Under the pieces are notes generated by a model. That model was not told the DNA's origin and made no database searches. It worked only from the letters and a program-made list of their open reading frames with translations. Positions 16,042 through 24,802 of a DNA stretch of 64,000 nt are shown one piece after another. The DNA lies in NCBI GenBank assembly GCA_009918675.1, contig RGDM01000005.1, forward strand, positions 1 through 64,000, read 5' to 3'. How positions within the stretch are numbered: the stretch's first letter is position 1; every line of letters starts with the position of its first letter. Position numbers and translations under genes: made by a program. Source of the DNA: a bacterium (GTDB lineage: Bacteria; Bdellovibrionota_B; Oligoflexia; Silvanigrellales; Silvanigrellaceae).

Positions 16042-18693
16042 ATGCAAAATCTCACCGAACGCTCGCAACAGGTTCTTGCACAGTCGGTGTCATTTGCTCG
16101 TGACAAACAAAATCCAGAACTCACGCCCGCACACTTCCTTCTCACTGCTTTCGAGCTGAACGAAGAATTTATTGCACTGCTCTTTCGAGACACTGCGCCG
16201 GTTAAAAATTCAATCCAAACTGATCTCAAAGCCGCCGTTGAAGCTCTGCCAAAAGTCACCGCAGGACAAACCGAACCAACTGTTGGGACATTCTTCAATC
16301 AATTTCTCGACGAAGCTGAAAAAGCCAGGCGTGAACTGAAAGACGACTATCTTTCTGTTGAGCATTTCGTTTTGGCTGCGCCAAAATGCAAGCAAGTTTC
16401 CGTTGCAAAAGCATTTCAAAAGCAAAATTTGGACAGCGAGACTCTAAAGAAAGCAACCAGCAAGATTAGAGGCAACAATCGCGTGACTGATACAAATCCT
16501 GAAGCAAAATTAGGCGTATTAGAAAAATACGGGAGAGAACTCACAAAACTTGCGCACGAAAATAAGCTTGATCCGGTGATTGGTCGAGATCAGGAAGTGA
16601 GACGAGTTATCCAGATTCTTTCACGCCGAACGAAGAACAACCCCGTTTTGATTGGTGAACCTGGAGTTGGAAAAACTGCGATTGCAGAAGGCCTTGCGCA
16701 ACGCATTGTTCGCGGAGACGTTCCCGAAACCCTAAAAAACAGAACTCTTGTTGCACTCGACATTGCTGCACTCATTGCCGGTGCAAAGTTTCGTGGTGAA
16801 TTCGAAGAACGACTTAAGGCTGTTTTGAAAACAGTTCAGGAATCTGCTGGAAAAATTATTCTATTCATTGACGAAATTCATACCATTGTGAAAGCAGGTG
16901 GCGCGGAAGGAGCAATGGATGCAGGCAACATGCTCAAGCCCGCACTGGCGCGCGGAGAGCTTCGCTGCATCGGCGCGACAACCCTGGATGAATATCGACT
17001 CATTGAAAAAGATCCTGCGCTCGAGAGACGTTTTCAACCCGTTATTGTCGCCCCGCCTTCCGTGGAAGACACGGTGACGATTTTGCGAGGACTCAAGGAA
17101 CGCTATGAGATTCACCACGGCGTGCGCATTCGCGACAACGCACTTGTCTCGGCAGCGACTCTCTCGGACCGCTACATCCAAGACCGGTTTCTGCCCGACA
17201 AAGCGATCGACTTGATTGATGAGGCTGCGAGTCGTTTAAAGATTCAGCTCGACAGTGTTCCCGAAGCTGTGGATGCAACGGAGAGGAAAATTTCGCAACT
17301 GAAGATTGAGCGGGCGGCGTTGGTTAAAGAAACCGATAAACAGGCCGTTGCTCAGCGCGAGGTGATTGAAAAGCAGATTGCAGAATTGGAAGAACAAGCC
17401 AACCGCATGCGCGCTCGCTGGAATGCGGCCAAGAACAACGTGAGTCAGGTCAACGTGCTTAAAAAACAAATTGAGCAACGTCGCCTTGAAATGGATCAAC
17501 TTGAGCGCCGCGCTGAATACGCAAAGGCATCGGAAATAAAGTTCGGCGAGCTTCCTGCTCTTGAAAAGAAGTTGCAAGAATTGACGGGCTCATCGGCCGC
17601 AACAACCACTGCTCATATGAGTGGCAAGAACATCATTGAAAAACGACAGATTGAAGACAATGGCAACGATGAAGCGAACGTTGTGTTAAAGGAAGAGGTT
17701 GACAGTGACGACATCGCTTCGGTCGTGAGCCATTGGACGGGCATTCCAGTCAGCAAGTTATTCTCTGCGGAACGTGAACGACTTCTCAAGATTGAAGATG
17801 AGTTGCGCCAAAGTGTCGTGGGTCAGGATCATGCATTGCGCGCTGTCGCGAACGCTATCCGATTGTCCCGCAGTGGACTAAAGGATCCAAACCGACCCAT
17901 GGGTTCTTTTCTTTTTCTTGGTCCGACGGGCGTTGGCAAAACCGAGACCGCAAAGGCTCTCGCGAGAAATCTATTTGATTCAGAGAAATCAATGATCCGC
18001 ATGGACATGTCTGAATTTATGGAAGAGCATACCGTGGCTCGACTGATTGGCGCTCCCCCGGGCTATGTTGGCTTCGAAGAAGGAGGCCAGTTAACCGAAG
18101 CTGTGCGGAGAAAGCCCTACTCCGTTGTCCTGTTCGATGAGATTGAAAAAGCGCATCCCAAAGTGCTCAATGTTTTGCTGCAAATGCTCGACGACGGGCG
18201 ATTGACCGACAGTCATGGTCGGACGGTGAATTTCCAAAATTGTGTCGTGATCATGACGAGCAATATTGGCGCTCTCGAGATTCTCCAGCAGGGTTCGCAG
18301 ATGCCCTACGACAGCCTGAAAAAGCTACTGATGAGCGAACTGCTTAAATATCTGCGCCCTGAGCTTATCAATCGAATTGATGAGGTGGTTGTTTACCACG
18401 CCTTGAATGAAAATGTGATTCAAGACATCGTTCGTATTCAACTCAAAGCCCTTGAGCGCAGACTCAAATCGCAAGAGTTGACTCTAAAATATGATGACCG
18501 GGTGATTGCGGGTCTGGCAAAGGCTGGCTGGGATCCTCAGTTTGGCGCACGGCCACTGCGCCGCGCTCTGCAAGAACTTGTTGAAGTTCCTTTGAGCCTC
18601 GCAATTCTCGAAGGAAAATTCGCGGAAGGACAGACAATTCAAGTCAGCATCTCTGCTGCAGGAGAGCATTTTGAGTTTACACAGAAGGCTTAA
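16042..18693 (+). CDS. clpB: ATP-dependent disaggregase ClpB
   Basis: Hsp100 disaggregase that rescues aggregated proteins with DnaK. The Clp N domain is at residues 1-145, AAA1 with Walker A GEPGVGKT at 205-212 and Walker [10 protein letters not shown], a coiled-coil M domain at ~405-540 that marks ClpB as opposed to ClpA/C, and AAA2 with GPTGVGKT and [11 protein letters not shown], then the ClpB C-terminal domain. At 883 residues it is slightly longer than E. coli ClpB. GGAGGGAG (16027-16034) stands 7 bases before the ATG. Its end overlaps the start of the lipoprotein gene of the ABC cluster by 23 bases. Confidence 0.96.
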   Translation: MQNLTERSQQVLAQSVSFARDKQNPELTPAHFLLTAFELNEEFIALLFRDTAPVKNSIQTDLKAAVEALPKVTAGQTEPTVGTFFNQFLDEAEKARRELKDDYLSVEHFVLAAPKCKQVSVAKAFQKQNLDSETLKKATSKIRGNNRVTDTNPEAKLGVLEKYGRELTKLAHENKLDPVIGRDQEVRRVIQILSRRTKNNPVLIGEPGVGKTAIAEGLAQRIVRGDVPETLKNRTLVALDIAALIAGAKFRGEFEERLKAVLKTVQESAGKIILFIDEIHTIVKAGGAEGAMDAGNMLKPALARGELRCIGATTLDEYRLIEKDPALERRFQPVIVAPPSVEDTVTILRGLKERYEIHHGVRIRDNALVSAATLSDRYIQDRFLPDKAIDLIDEAASRLKIQLDSVPEAVDATERKISQLKIERAALVKETDKQAVAQREVIEKQIAELEEQANRMRARWNAAKNNVSQVNVLKKQIEQRRLEMDQLERRAEYAKASEIKFGELPALEKKLQELTGSSAATTTAHMSGKNIIEKRQIEDNGNDEANVVLKEEVDSDDIASVVSHWTGIPVSKLFSAERERLLKIEDELRQSVVGQDHALRAVANAIRLSRSGLKDPNRPMGSFLFLGPTGVGKTETAKALARNLFDSEKSMIRMDMSEFMEEHTVARLIGAPPGYVGFEEGGQLTEAVRRKPYSVVLFDEIEKAHPKVLNVLLQMLDDGRLTDSHGRTVNFQNCVVIMTSNIGALEILQQGSQMPYDSLKKLLMSELLKYLRPELINRIDEVVVYHALNENVIQDIVRIQLKALERRLKSQELTLKYDDRVIAGLAKAGWDPQFGARPLRRALQELVEVPLSLAILEGKFAEGQTIQVSISAAGEHFEFTQKA

Positions 18694-19183
18694 TTCAAAC
18701 CTTAGCACAGTTGTTTGTGCTGGTTCATTTCTCTTCTTATCCTCCTGTGGAGCCTTGACTCCACAAGGAAGTTCGCAAAGCGCTGCGGTTTGCGCTGTTG
18801 TCCTGTTGCCCGAAGAAAGTTCGACGACAGTGGGCTCGAAAAAGTCGATCGTCTATTCCGGGCAACTTACAGCAGATTGTCAACAACAATCGCGTGAAAG
18901 GTCGGGCCGCGCACTCGTCAAACTGACAGCCCTTGCTGCGGTCGCAAGTGACCAGGTGGGCTTTCAAGAACTCTCAGCTGGTCTGCGAACCTTGCAATTC
19001 GACGCTCAATTCGACAATTTACGCCGCGGAAGCTACGAGAAAAATTTTGACAGCACTCTCCTTCCCGACTGGCAACTACCTTGGGTTGACAAGCCAACCT
19101 GGGTCAAGCTTTCGATGAATTATACAGAGAGTGTGCCTGCAGCGGCGCTTCCAAAGACTGTTGGCGTGGAGCTGATCTTTTAA
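18671..19183 (+). CDS. Lipoprotein of AttEFGH-like cluster
   Basis: A 170-residue predicted lipoprotein. It starts with TTG at 18671, within the end of clpB, with GGAG at 18661-18664 six bases upstream. The signal peptide has Arg residues at 5-6, a hydrophobic core and the lipobox LSSC with Cys26. The mature part is probably beta-rich and ends in a short VGVELIF strand; I recognise no domain. Its stop shares one base with the start of the ABC ATPase gene, so it belongs to that operon and may be the transporter's outer partner. The TTG start is supported by both the SD and the signal peptide. Confidence 0.75.
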   Translation: MSLHRRLNSNLSTVVCAGSFLFLSSCGALTPQGSSQSAAVCAVVLLPEESSTTVGSKKSIVYSGQLTADCQQQSRERSGRALVKLTALAAVASDQVGFQELSAGLRTLQFDAQFDNLRRGSYEKNFDSTLLPDWQLPWVDKPTWVKLSMNYTESVPAAALPKTVGVELIF

Positions 19184-19863
19184 TGATATCGATTGAACTG
19201 CAAAATCTGAAGAAATTTTTTTTCACAGTTGATGGAGCATTGAATCAGACCGTTATTGATGGAATTTCTCTTGCAATTCGACCCTCGGAATCGGTTGCAT
19301 TCATGGGCCCGAGTGGAAGTGGAAAGAGCACTCTGCTGAATCTCATTGCTGGTCTTGAAGAACCCAGCGATGGACAGATTCTGCTTGGAGGCAAGAATCT
19401 CACTCTCTTGACAGCAGCACAGCGGGAGAAATTTCGCCTCTCGGCGATTGCTTACGTCTTTCAGTTTTTCCATCTCCTGCCAACTTTGACTGCATTGGAA
19501 AACTGCTGCCTCGTTGCCATCGAGCAGGCAGAAAAACCCATGAAAGATATTATTAATGAAGCGCGCGCACTGCTCTCGGAACTTGGTCTAGAAGAGGCGC
19601 AAAACAAGATGCCGGCGCAACTCAGCGGTGGAATGCAGGCCCGAGTCGCATTAGCGCGCGCGCTTATGTCGAATCCAAAAGTTGTTCTTGCCGATGAACC
19701 CACAGGGAATTTGGACAGTGTGTCTGGAGAACAAGTTCTTGATGTTTTGTTCCGCAAGCAGAGAGAGCTAGGATTTACACTTTTACTGGTCACCCATGAC
19801 GAGCTGGCCGCAAATAGAGCTCAACGCATCGTGCGATTGCGTGATGGCAAACTACAATCATGA
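19183..19863 (+). CDS. LolD/MacB-type ABC transporter ATPase (AttE-like)
   Basis: Cytosolic ATPase of 226 residues. Walker A GPSGSGKST is at 42-50, Q-loop at VFQFFHLLPTLTALEN, signature LSGGMQARVALARAL, Walker B VVLADEP followed by TGNLD, and the H-loop in LLVTHDE. The 'DEPTGNLD' form places it in the LolD/MacB/FtsE group that works with FtsX-type permeases. It overlaps the lipoprotein gene by 1 base and the permease gene by 4 (ATGA), so it works with that permease. The cluster resembles the AttEFGH system. Confidence 0.93.
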   Translation: MISIELQNLKKFFFTVDGALNQTVIDGISLAIRPSESVAFMGPSGSGKSTLLNLIAGLEEPSDGQILLGGKNLTLLTAAQREKFRLSAIAYVFQFFHLLPTLTALENCCLVAIEQAEKPMKDIINEARALLSELGLEEAQNKMPAQLSGGMQARVALARALMSNPKVVLADEPTGNLDSVSGEQVLDVLFRKQRELGFTLLLVTHDELAANRAQRIVRLRDGKLQS

Positions 19864-22469
19864 AAGCGTTGTTGTGGAAGGCTCTCTTCACAAGGGTTTT
19901 ATGGAATCAGCGGCGGCTTTTTATTATTGCTGTTTTGACCGTGTCACTTGGAGTTGCTCTTGCTTTGGGAATTCGTCTGGGAACGCAAAGCGCTGTTCGT
20001 TCTCTTGAAACTCAACTGAAAGCCTGGAACTCGAACGAGTGGTCGGAACCCCTGCTCGCAAGTTCAACGGAAGCAAAAAGTTTTCTTCGCGAAATCGCCT
20101 TTCAACGCGGCGCCTTGATATTTAATACAATTGACTCTCAACTCGGTGAAAGTGCAGATCCAACAACGCGTCTCAGGCCTGTTCAGCTTCTTTTCCTCAG
20201 AAGTGGACCTTCGAGCTTTGTAGTATCGTCGCAAACCTTGGCCAATCAATCGCTGCAACTGCAGCTCCTGGCTCATAAAAATTGCAAGGACACATTAGAG
20301 AATGTGCGATGGAGCAAAATCGCAGGAAAAAACATTCCAACCGTCATTGAGTTTCGAGAAGATTCGTCTCTACTGACTCAGAACTGTAAGCTGCTCATCG
20401 CTCATCCTGCGAGTGGTAATGACTCAGTCATTGAAGCTGCAGTATCAGAGGCTGCTCTTACCGGACTTTTTCCCACTGCCACGGATAAAGACAGACAATT
20501 TTATTTTCACTTAAGATCTCTCGCCTCATTCATTCCTGGGCTTGAGTTCGACACAGCCAGTCAAAGGCTTTCGAGACTCGAAAATGTGACTGCAAGTTTT
20601 CGCACCAACCTGCAGCTCATGGGCTTTATTGCCTTGTTTATTGGGTTTGCAATGGTGCAGCACGTGTTCTCACTTTTAGTTGCGCGACAGGCAAAAAGTA
20701 TTGCCACTCTTTCGGCGCTGGGAATTTCAGGTGCAAAGCAAATTCGCGTCCTGCTCTCTCTTGCAGGCTTCTTGGGACTTGTCGCCAGCGCGATAGGGAC
20801 ACTCCTTGGTCTTGTTGCCGGCGTCTTTTTGTCTGGAGTGACCTCGGCCACCGTAAAAAATCTCTACGATTCGCTTGTCGATTCTGGGCACTTGCATTGG
20901 CAACCAATGGATCTTGGCTATGGCTTCTTTCTGGGTTTTTCTGCCTGCTTTTTGGGAGCCCTTCAGCCGATTTTCAAGCTCCGCCGTCTTCCCGTTTCCC
21001 AACTCATCAGAGATGGAAGTTTTGAAGCCCATGACTCGGGGCTGACAAACCGTCAGAGTCTTTTGTTATCAATTTTGGTAGTTGCGATAACCGTGATCTG
21101 CCTGAAAGTGACTTGGGTGGTTTATCGCATTCCAATAACGGCCCTCATCTCATGTTTAGGCGTGTTAATTTTTTCAGCTTTGTCGGCGCAAATATTTTGT
21201 CGTTTTTTATACGAGAAAATTCAGCTTCATTCTTTCCCTCACCGCTGGACAACTCAATTGCGGGTTTTTCTTCCACCACAAGCGGCGATCGTCGTGCAGG
21301 TGCTAACGCTCACCTTTACTCTGACGTTTGGAGTCAAGGGCATGGCCGAGAGCTTTCGCGAAACCCTTGCAGATTGGGCGAACAGCACGCTGAGGGCAGA
21401 TATTTGGATCCGCAGTGTGGGTGGAAATGGAGTTGCGCTTCCCGATGAAGTCGTAAATCGCTTGGCAGAGGCTCGGGGAAAAGAGGCGATTGCAGTGGAT
21501 GCCTTGACGATTTTGCAGGCAAATCTTCAAAGTGAGAGTCAAACAAATTCAAAGCCAATTTTGTTTGCCGCTGCTCGCTTTTCCGAGCAGAAAAAAGTTT
21601 CACCAATGCGACTTTTATTGCCTAAAAACATTGATTCAGCGGGTCAACAAAAACTTGCTGCGTTGATTGAAAATGAGACCGAGCGCTGCACCGGGAGCGA
21701 AGAATCACCCTGTCCGGCCTATATCTCCGAACCGATTCTTGTTCACTTTTCACTGCCAACGGACCTACATAAAACGATATGTCCAATCATAAAAAGCCAG
21801 AAAATCTGTTTTGAGAGCGTTGCTGTTTATCAAGATTTTGGTAGCGATCAAGGAGTGATTCTGAGCGACGAAAAGGTTCTCAAACGGATTTTAAAGACGA
21901 AACCAAGCGCGAGCTTTAGTAACGTCTATCTTCGCGAACCTCTCTCGCCCGAGTCAGGACACCTCATTCGAGACTTGCGAGAACTCGTTAAAAAATCAGA
22001 AGGAACTCTTGCCTTAGAAACATTGAGACAGCTGAAGGCACGCATTCTTGAGACTTTTGATAACACCTTCCGCGTTACCGATGCGCTTTATGTTCTCTGT
22101 GGCGTGATTGCGATTATCGCAACCGTAAGCGGCTTAAATTTGCAGATCATGCTTCGGAATAAAGAATGGAGTACTCAGTGGGCTTTAGGAATTGGTGGCA
22201 AACCGCTGATTGCTCGCTTTGCCATTTGGTCATCTCTTATGGCATTTATTGCGTCACTTGTTTCTGTTTGTGGAGGATGGGCTCTTTCGGCAATTTTAGT
22301 CTATGTCGTTAACTATCATTCTTTTGGATATTCATTACAGCTTGCAATTCCATGGCACTTACCAATTTTAATTATTGCGGTTGCCACCTTGAGTGGCGGC
22401 GTGAGTGGCTTTTTGCAGGCAACAAGCCTGCGCGAGCATTTGAACATCCGCTCACTGACACGCGAATAG
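19860..22469 (+). CDS. FtsX-family ABC permease, double length (AttFG-like)
   Basis: Inner-membrane protein of 869 residues. The first membrane segment is at ~20-38 (RLFIIAVLTVSLGVALALGI). A periplasmic domain follows to ~240, then FtsX segments around residues 253-345. A second membrane block starts with two segments around 390-430 and one near 475-490, then a second soluble domain, and the last three segments lie at ~735-865. It therefore contains two FtsX repeats in one chain, where attF and attG encode separate permeases. The start overlaps the ATPase stop by 4 bases. Export of a lipid-linked or hydrophobic substrate is the family-level expectation. Confidence 0.85.
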   Translation: MKALLWKALFTRVLWNQRRLFIIAVLTVSLGVALALGIRLGTQSAVRSLETQLKAWNSNEWSEPLLASSTEAKSFLREIAFQRGALIFNTIDSQLGESADPTTRLRPVQLLFLRSGPSSFVVSSQTLANQSLQLQLLAHKNCKDTLENVRWSKIAGKNIPTVIEFREDSSLLTQNCKLLIAHPASGNDSVIEAAVSEAALTGLFPTATDKDRQFYFHLRSLASFIPGLEFDTASQRLSRLENVTASFRTNLQLMGFIALFIGFAMVQHVFSLLVARQAKSIATLSALGISGAKQIRVLLSLAGFLGLVASAIGTLLGLVAGVFLSGVTSATVKNLYDSLVDSGHLHWQPMDLGYGFFLGFSACFLGALQPIFKLRRLPVSQLIRDGSFEAHDSGLTNRQSLLLSILVVAITVICLKVTWVVYRIPITALISCLGVLIFSALSAQIFCRFLYEKIQLHSFPHRWTTQLRVFLPPQAAIVVQVLTLTFTLTFGVKGMAESFRETLADWANSTLRADIWIRSVGGNGVALPDEVVNRLAEARGKEAIAVDALTILQANLQSESQTNSKPILFAAARFSEQKKVSPMRLLLPKNIDSAGQQKLAALIENETERCTGSEESPCPAYISEPILVHFSLPTDLHKTICPIIKSQKICFESVAVYQDFGSDQGVILSDEKVLKRILKTKPSASFSNVYLREPLSPESGHLIRDLRELVKKSEGTLALETLRQLKARILETFDNTFRVTDALYVLCGVIAIIATVSGLNLQIMLRNKEWSTQWALGIGGKPLIARFAIWSSLMAFIASLVSVCGGWALSAILVYVVNYHSFGYSLQLAIPWHLPILIIAVATLSGGVSGFLQATSLREHLNIRSLTRE

Positions 22470-22479
22470 GAAAGCACAA

Positions 22480-23586
22480 ATGCCAATACCTTCTGACTAT
22501 CCAATGCCAATCGTAAAGAATATCGCAACCGCTCAGCAACACGGAGCCAACTCTCCCACGCCACTTGAGTGGTGGTACCTCACTGGCCATCTTTGGTCGC
22601 AACAAGATCAACATTCGTGCAAAGAAATGAGCGATGTTCGTGAGCGTTTCAGCACCCAGCCTCATTATGCCATTCAATCGACTTTTTTCTTTGCCAATGA
22701 CTCTAGAAAAACAAGTACCGCTCTCAGAGGGCTTTTGGCGCATGCTGCTGAGGCTCAAATCGAAAAAAAGCAGCACCAGAGCTCTGAAAGGGCTGTTGCA
22801 TTAAATGAATCAACATCCACACATCCACTTGCAACAGTCACCGAAAAATCACTCAATCTTGCACTTGGGAATTGGCGATTGACGCAGCTGGGAATATCCC
22901 AAGATCAACTCCGTTGGGATCTTCGTTTTGATATTAAGGGAACGGAATATCTTCTTCAGCTGGACATCCCGAAAGATAAAATATGGTTGCACGGCAACAA
23001 CGGTCTTATCCAAAAGACAGCCGACACATCTAACTTCTATTATACATTCCCATTCGTATTCGCGCGCGGTTTAAGAATTTCTACGACATCCGATGGCAAG
23101 CAAACGAGTGAAACGGTGTGCGGACAACTTTGGTTCGATCATGAAATTCACGTCAAGAAAGTCATGGACGTTGGCTGGCGATGGTTTGGATTATCTTTCA
23201 GCAATGAGAAAGCCTTAATGATTTATCAGATCTCAAAGTCTGGCTCTTTCGCCGACGCGCGTGGCGAAATTTGGGATCAAAAGACCGGCACAAAGAACAC
23301 ACTGGAACAGGTCAAAGTGTTTCCGAGAAGCCCAGCCTGTTTGGCACAATCACGCTGTTACCCGCAGGAGTTTGTCTTGCAATTCAAAAATCCTACCAGC
23401 CAAAGGCTTGAGCAAGTGACAACCAACGCCTGGTTTGCTGATCAAGAGATGAGCTCGGCTTCGGGTGGCCTGGGCCGGGTGTACTGGGAAGGTGGTACAA
23501 AAGCGCGCTGGAGCGAGATGCAAACGACAGCCAAAAAGACTTCTCAACCTGTTGAAGGCTTTGGCTTTACCGAACTTGTTCCTTAA
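22480..23586 (+). CDS. AttH/CrtC-like lipocalin-domain protein
   Basis: A 368-residue member of the AttH/carotenoid 1,2-hydratase-like family of tandem lipocalin folds. The early motif PLEWWYLTGHLW (about residues 27-38) is diagnostic, and later GQLWFDHEIHVKKVMDVGWRWFGLSFSN and GLGRVYWEGGTKAR fit the family. No signal peptide is seen, although relatives are often exported. AGGAAAG lies about 7 bases before the ATG. It is the last gene of lipoprotein-ATPase-permease-AttH, the same order as AttEFGH. The ligand is unknown. Confidence 0.85.
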   Translation: MPIPSDYPMPIVKNIATAQQHGANSPTPLEWWYLTGHLWSQQDQHSCKEMSDVRERFSTQPHYAIQSTFFFANDSRKTSTALRGLLAHAAEAQIEKKQHQSSERAVALNESTSTHPLATVTEKSLNLALGNWRLTQLGISQDQLRWDLRFDIKGTEYLLQLDIPKDKIWLHGNNGLIQKTADTSNFYYTFPFVFARGLRISTTSDGKQTSETVCGQLWFDHEIHVKKVMDVGWRWFGLSFSNEKALMIYQISKSGSFADARGEIWDQKTGTKNTLEQVKVFPRSPACLAQSRCYPQEFVLQFKNPTSQRLEQVTTNAWFADQEMSSASGGLGRVYWEGGTKARWSEMQTTAKKTSQPVEGFGFTELVP

Positions 23587-23611
23587 GAACTTAAGCCGGC
23601 CTTCCGATATA

Positions 23612-23638
23612 GGAGGAATGTTTGCGGGAGATTCCTCC
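23612..23638 (+). promoter_or_regulatory. Hairpin masking the start of the VWA lipoprotein gene
   Basis: GGAGGAAT (23612-23619) and ATTCCTCC (23631-23638) form a perfect 8-bp stem with an 11-base loop that contains a second SD-like GGGAG. The stem ends directly at the ATG at 23639. It would hide the strong AGGAGG while presenting GGGAG in the loop, so it may tune translation. Confidence 0.45.
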
Positions 23639-24796
23639 ATGAAGCGCAGTTCACCTCGTTCCAGCTCGTCTTGCGGTGTGCTCTGTCTGGGTTCTTTAGC
23701 GCTGGGTTTAACAAACAGCGCTTGCAGCAGCCAAATCGGATCGAATTACACTTCAACGAACAACCCCCAGCCCGTTCTCGGTGCTAAAGTTCTTGCGCCG
23801 GAGATGCCTGCATGCCCCGATGATTTTCGACCGCTCCGGGTTGCAATCATCGTCGACAACACAGGCTCCAATGGAGCTTCGCCAGGAAATGTCGAAAAAG
23901 GGCCGAACTATTCTGGAACGGATGTGCTTAAGAGTTTTAGCGACGACAAGAATCTTCTTGATGACGAAATCAAAGCATTAAACACTGCGACGGGCTACAC
24001 AGACAGACAACTCGCCGTGTTCAAAGCCGTCGCAAAATTGCAAAAAAGTGGGTTAGCGGCGCGTGCAAAGAACGCAAACTTCGCAGGCATTGATGTTGGA
24101 ATCGCACACTTCCCTTATGCACCTGCCAACCTCTCGCAAAGTCAGGCTTATGATGAAAACCTCATGTATAAGGCGGTTTATCACAACGGACCTGAAACGG
24201 GTCTACCGAATGCGATGACAGACGTTTCGAAAATCTCAGAGTCAACAACTTTCAATCAAAAACTGTGGAGCACACTCGATTTTACACACTACTCGCGAGG
24301 CATGACTCCATACAAGACAGCTTTTGAGGCTGCCTATGAGCTCCTGAGTTCGGAGAAAAACAAGAAGCAGGGTGAGACACGAGCAGGCTTGATGATTCTT
24401 GTGACCGACGGTCTTCCGACAGACCGTAAGCCAAGTGAAATTGCCGCGGCGCGCGCCTCACTTGGCAAAGACACCCGCGTGGTGTTGATGTCGGTGTATG
24501 CTGCAAATCCGAATGATGAAAATCAGAATTCCGCAGCGAAGACGTCACTCCAAAAGCTCTTCAACAGTTCAGACTTCAATTGGGGTAAAGAGGAATTTGC
24601 AGCGTTCACCGATTACTGGAACGCGCTTCTGAAAGTGCCACAATCTGACAGCGTGCGTGATGACTATATTCAAGTTAAATCAACTGATTTGAAGCAAAGT
24701 CTGGACAACGTCATTGATCGCTACGTCTCATGCACGAGCGGCAGCAAGTCTTCCTCGAATTCCTCTCCCAAAGGGAAGAGCGGTGCAGAAAAATAA
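23639..24796 (+). CDS. VWA-domain lipoprotein
   Basis: Predicted lipoprotein of 385 residues. The ATG at 23639 is preceded by GGGAG with 8 bases spacing and starts a signal peptide (Arg-rich n-region, lipobox LTNSAC with Cys29). A von Willebrand factor A domain runs from ~65 to 350. Its metal site is Asp73-x-Thr75-x-Ser77 (variant of DxSxS), with LMILVTDGLPTD as the later Asp motif. The tail is Ser/Lys rich. VWA domains mediate metal-dependent protein contacts; the partner is unknown. The longer open frame, from 23465 inside attH, is not needed. Confidence 0.82.
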   Translation: MKRSSPRSSSSCGVLCLGSLALGLTNSACSSQIGSNYTSTNNPQPVLGAKVLAPEMPACPDDFRPLRVAIIVDNTGSNGASPGNVEKGPNYSGTDVLKSFSDDKNLLDDEIKALNTATGYTDRQLAVFKAVAKLQKSGLAARAKNANFAGIDVGIAHFPYAPANLSQSQAYDENLMYKAVYHNGPETGLPNAMTDVSKISESTTFNQKLWSTLDFTHYSRGMTPYKTAFEAAYELLSSEKNKKQGETRAGLMILVTDGLPTDRKPSEIAAARASLGKDTRVVLMSVYAANPNDENQNSAAKTSLQKLFNSSDFNWGKEEFAAFTDYWNALLKVPQSDSVRDDYIQVKSTDLKQSLDNVIDRYVSCTSGSKSSSNSSPKGKSGAEK

Positions 24797-24802
24797 AATC
24801 AC

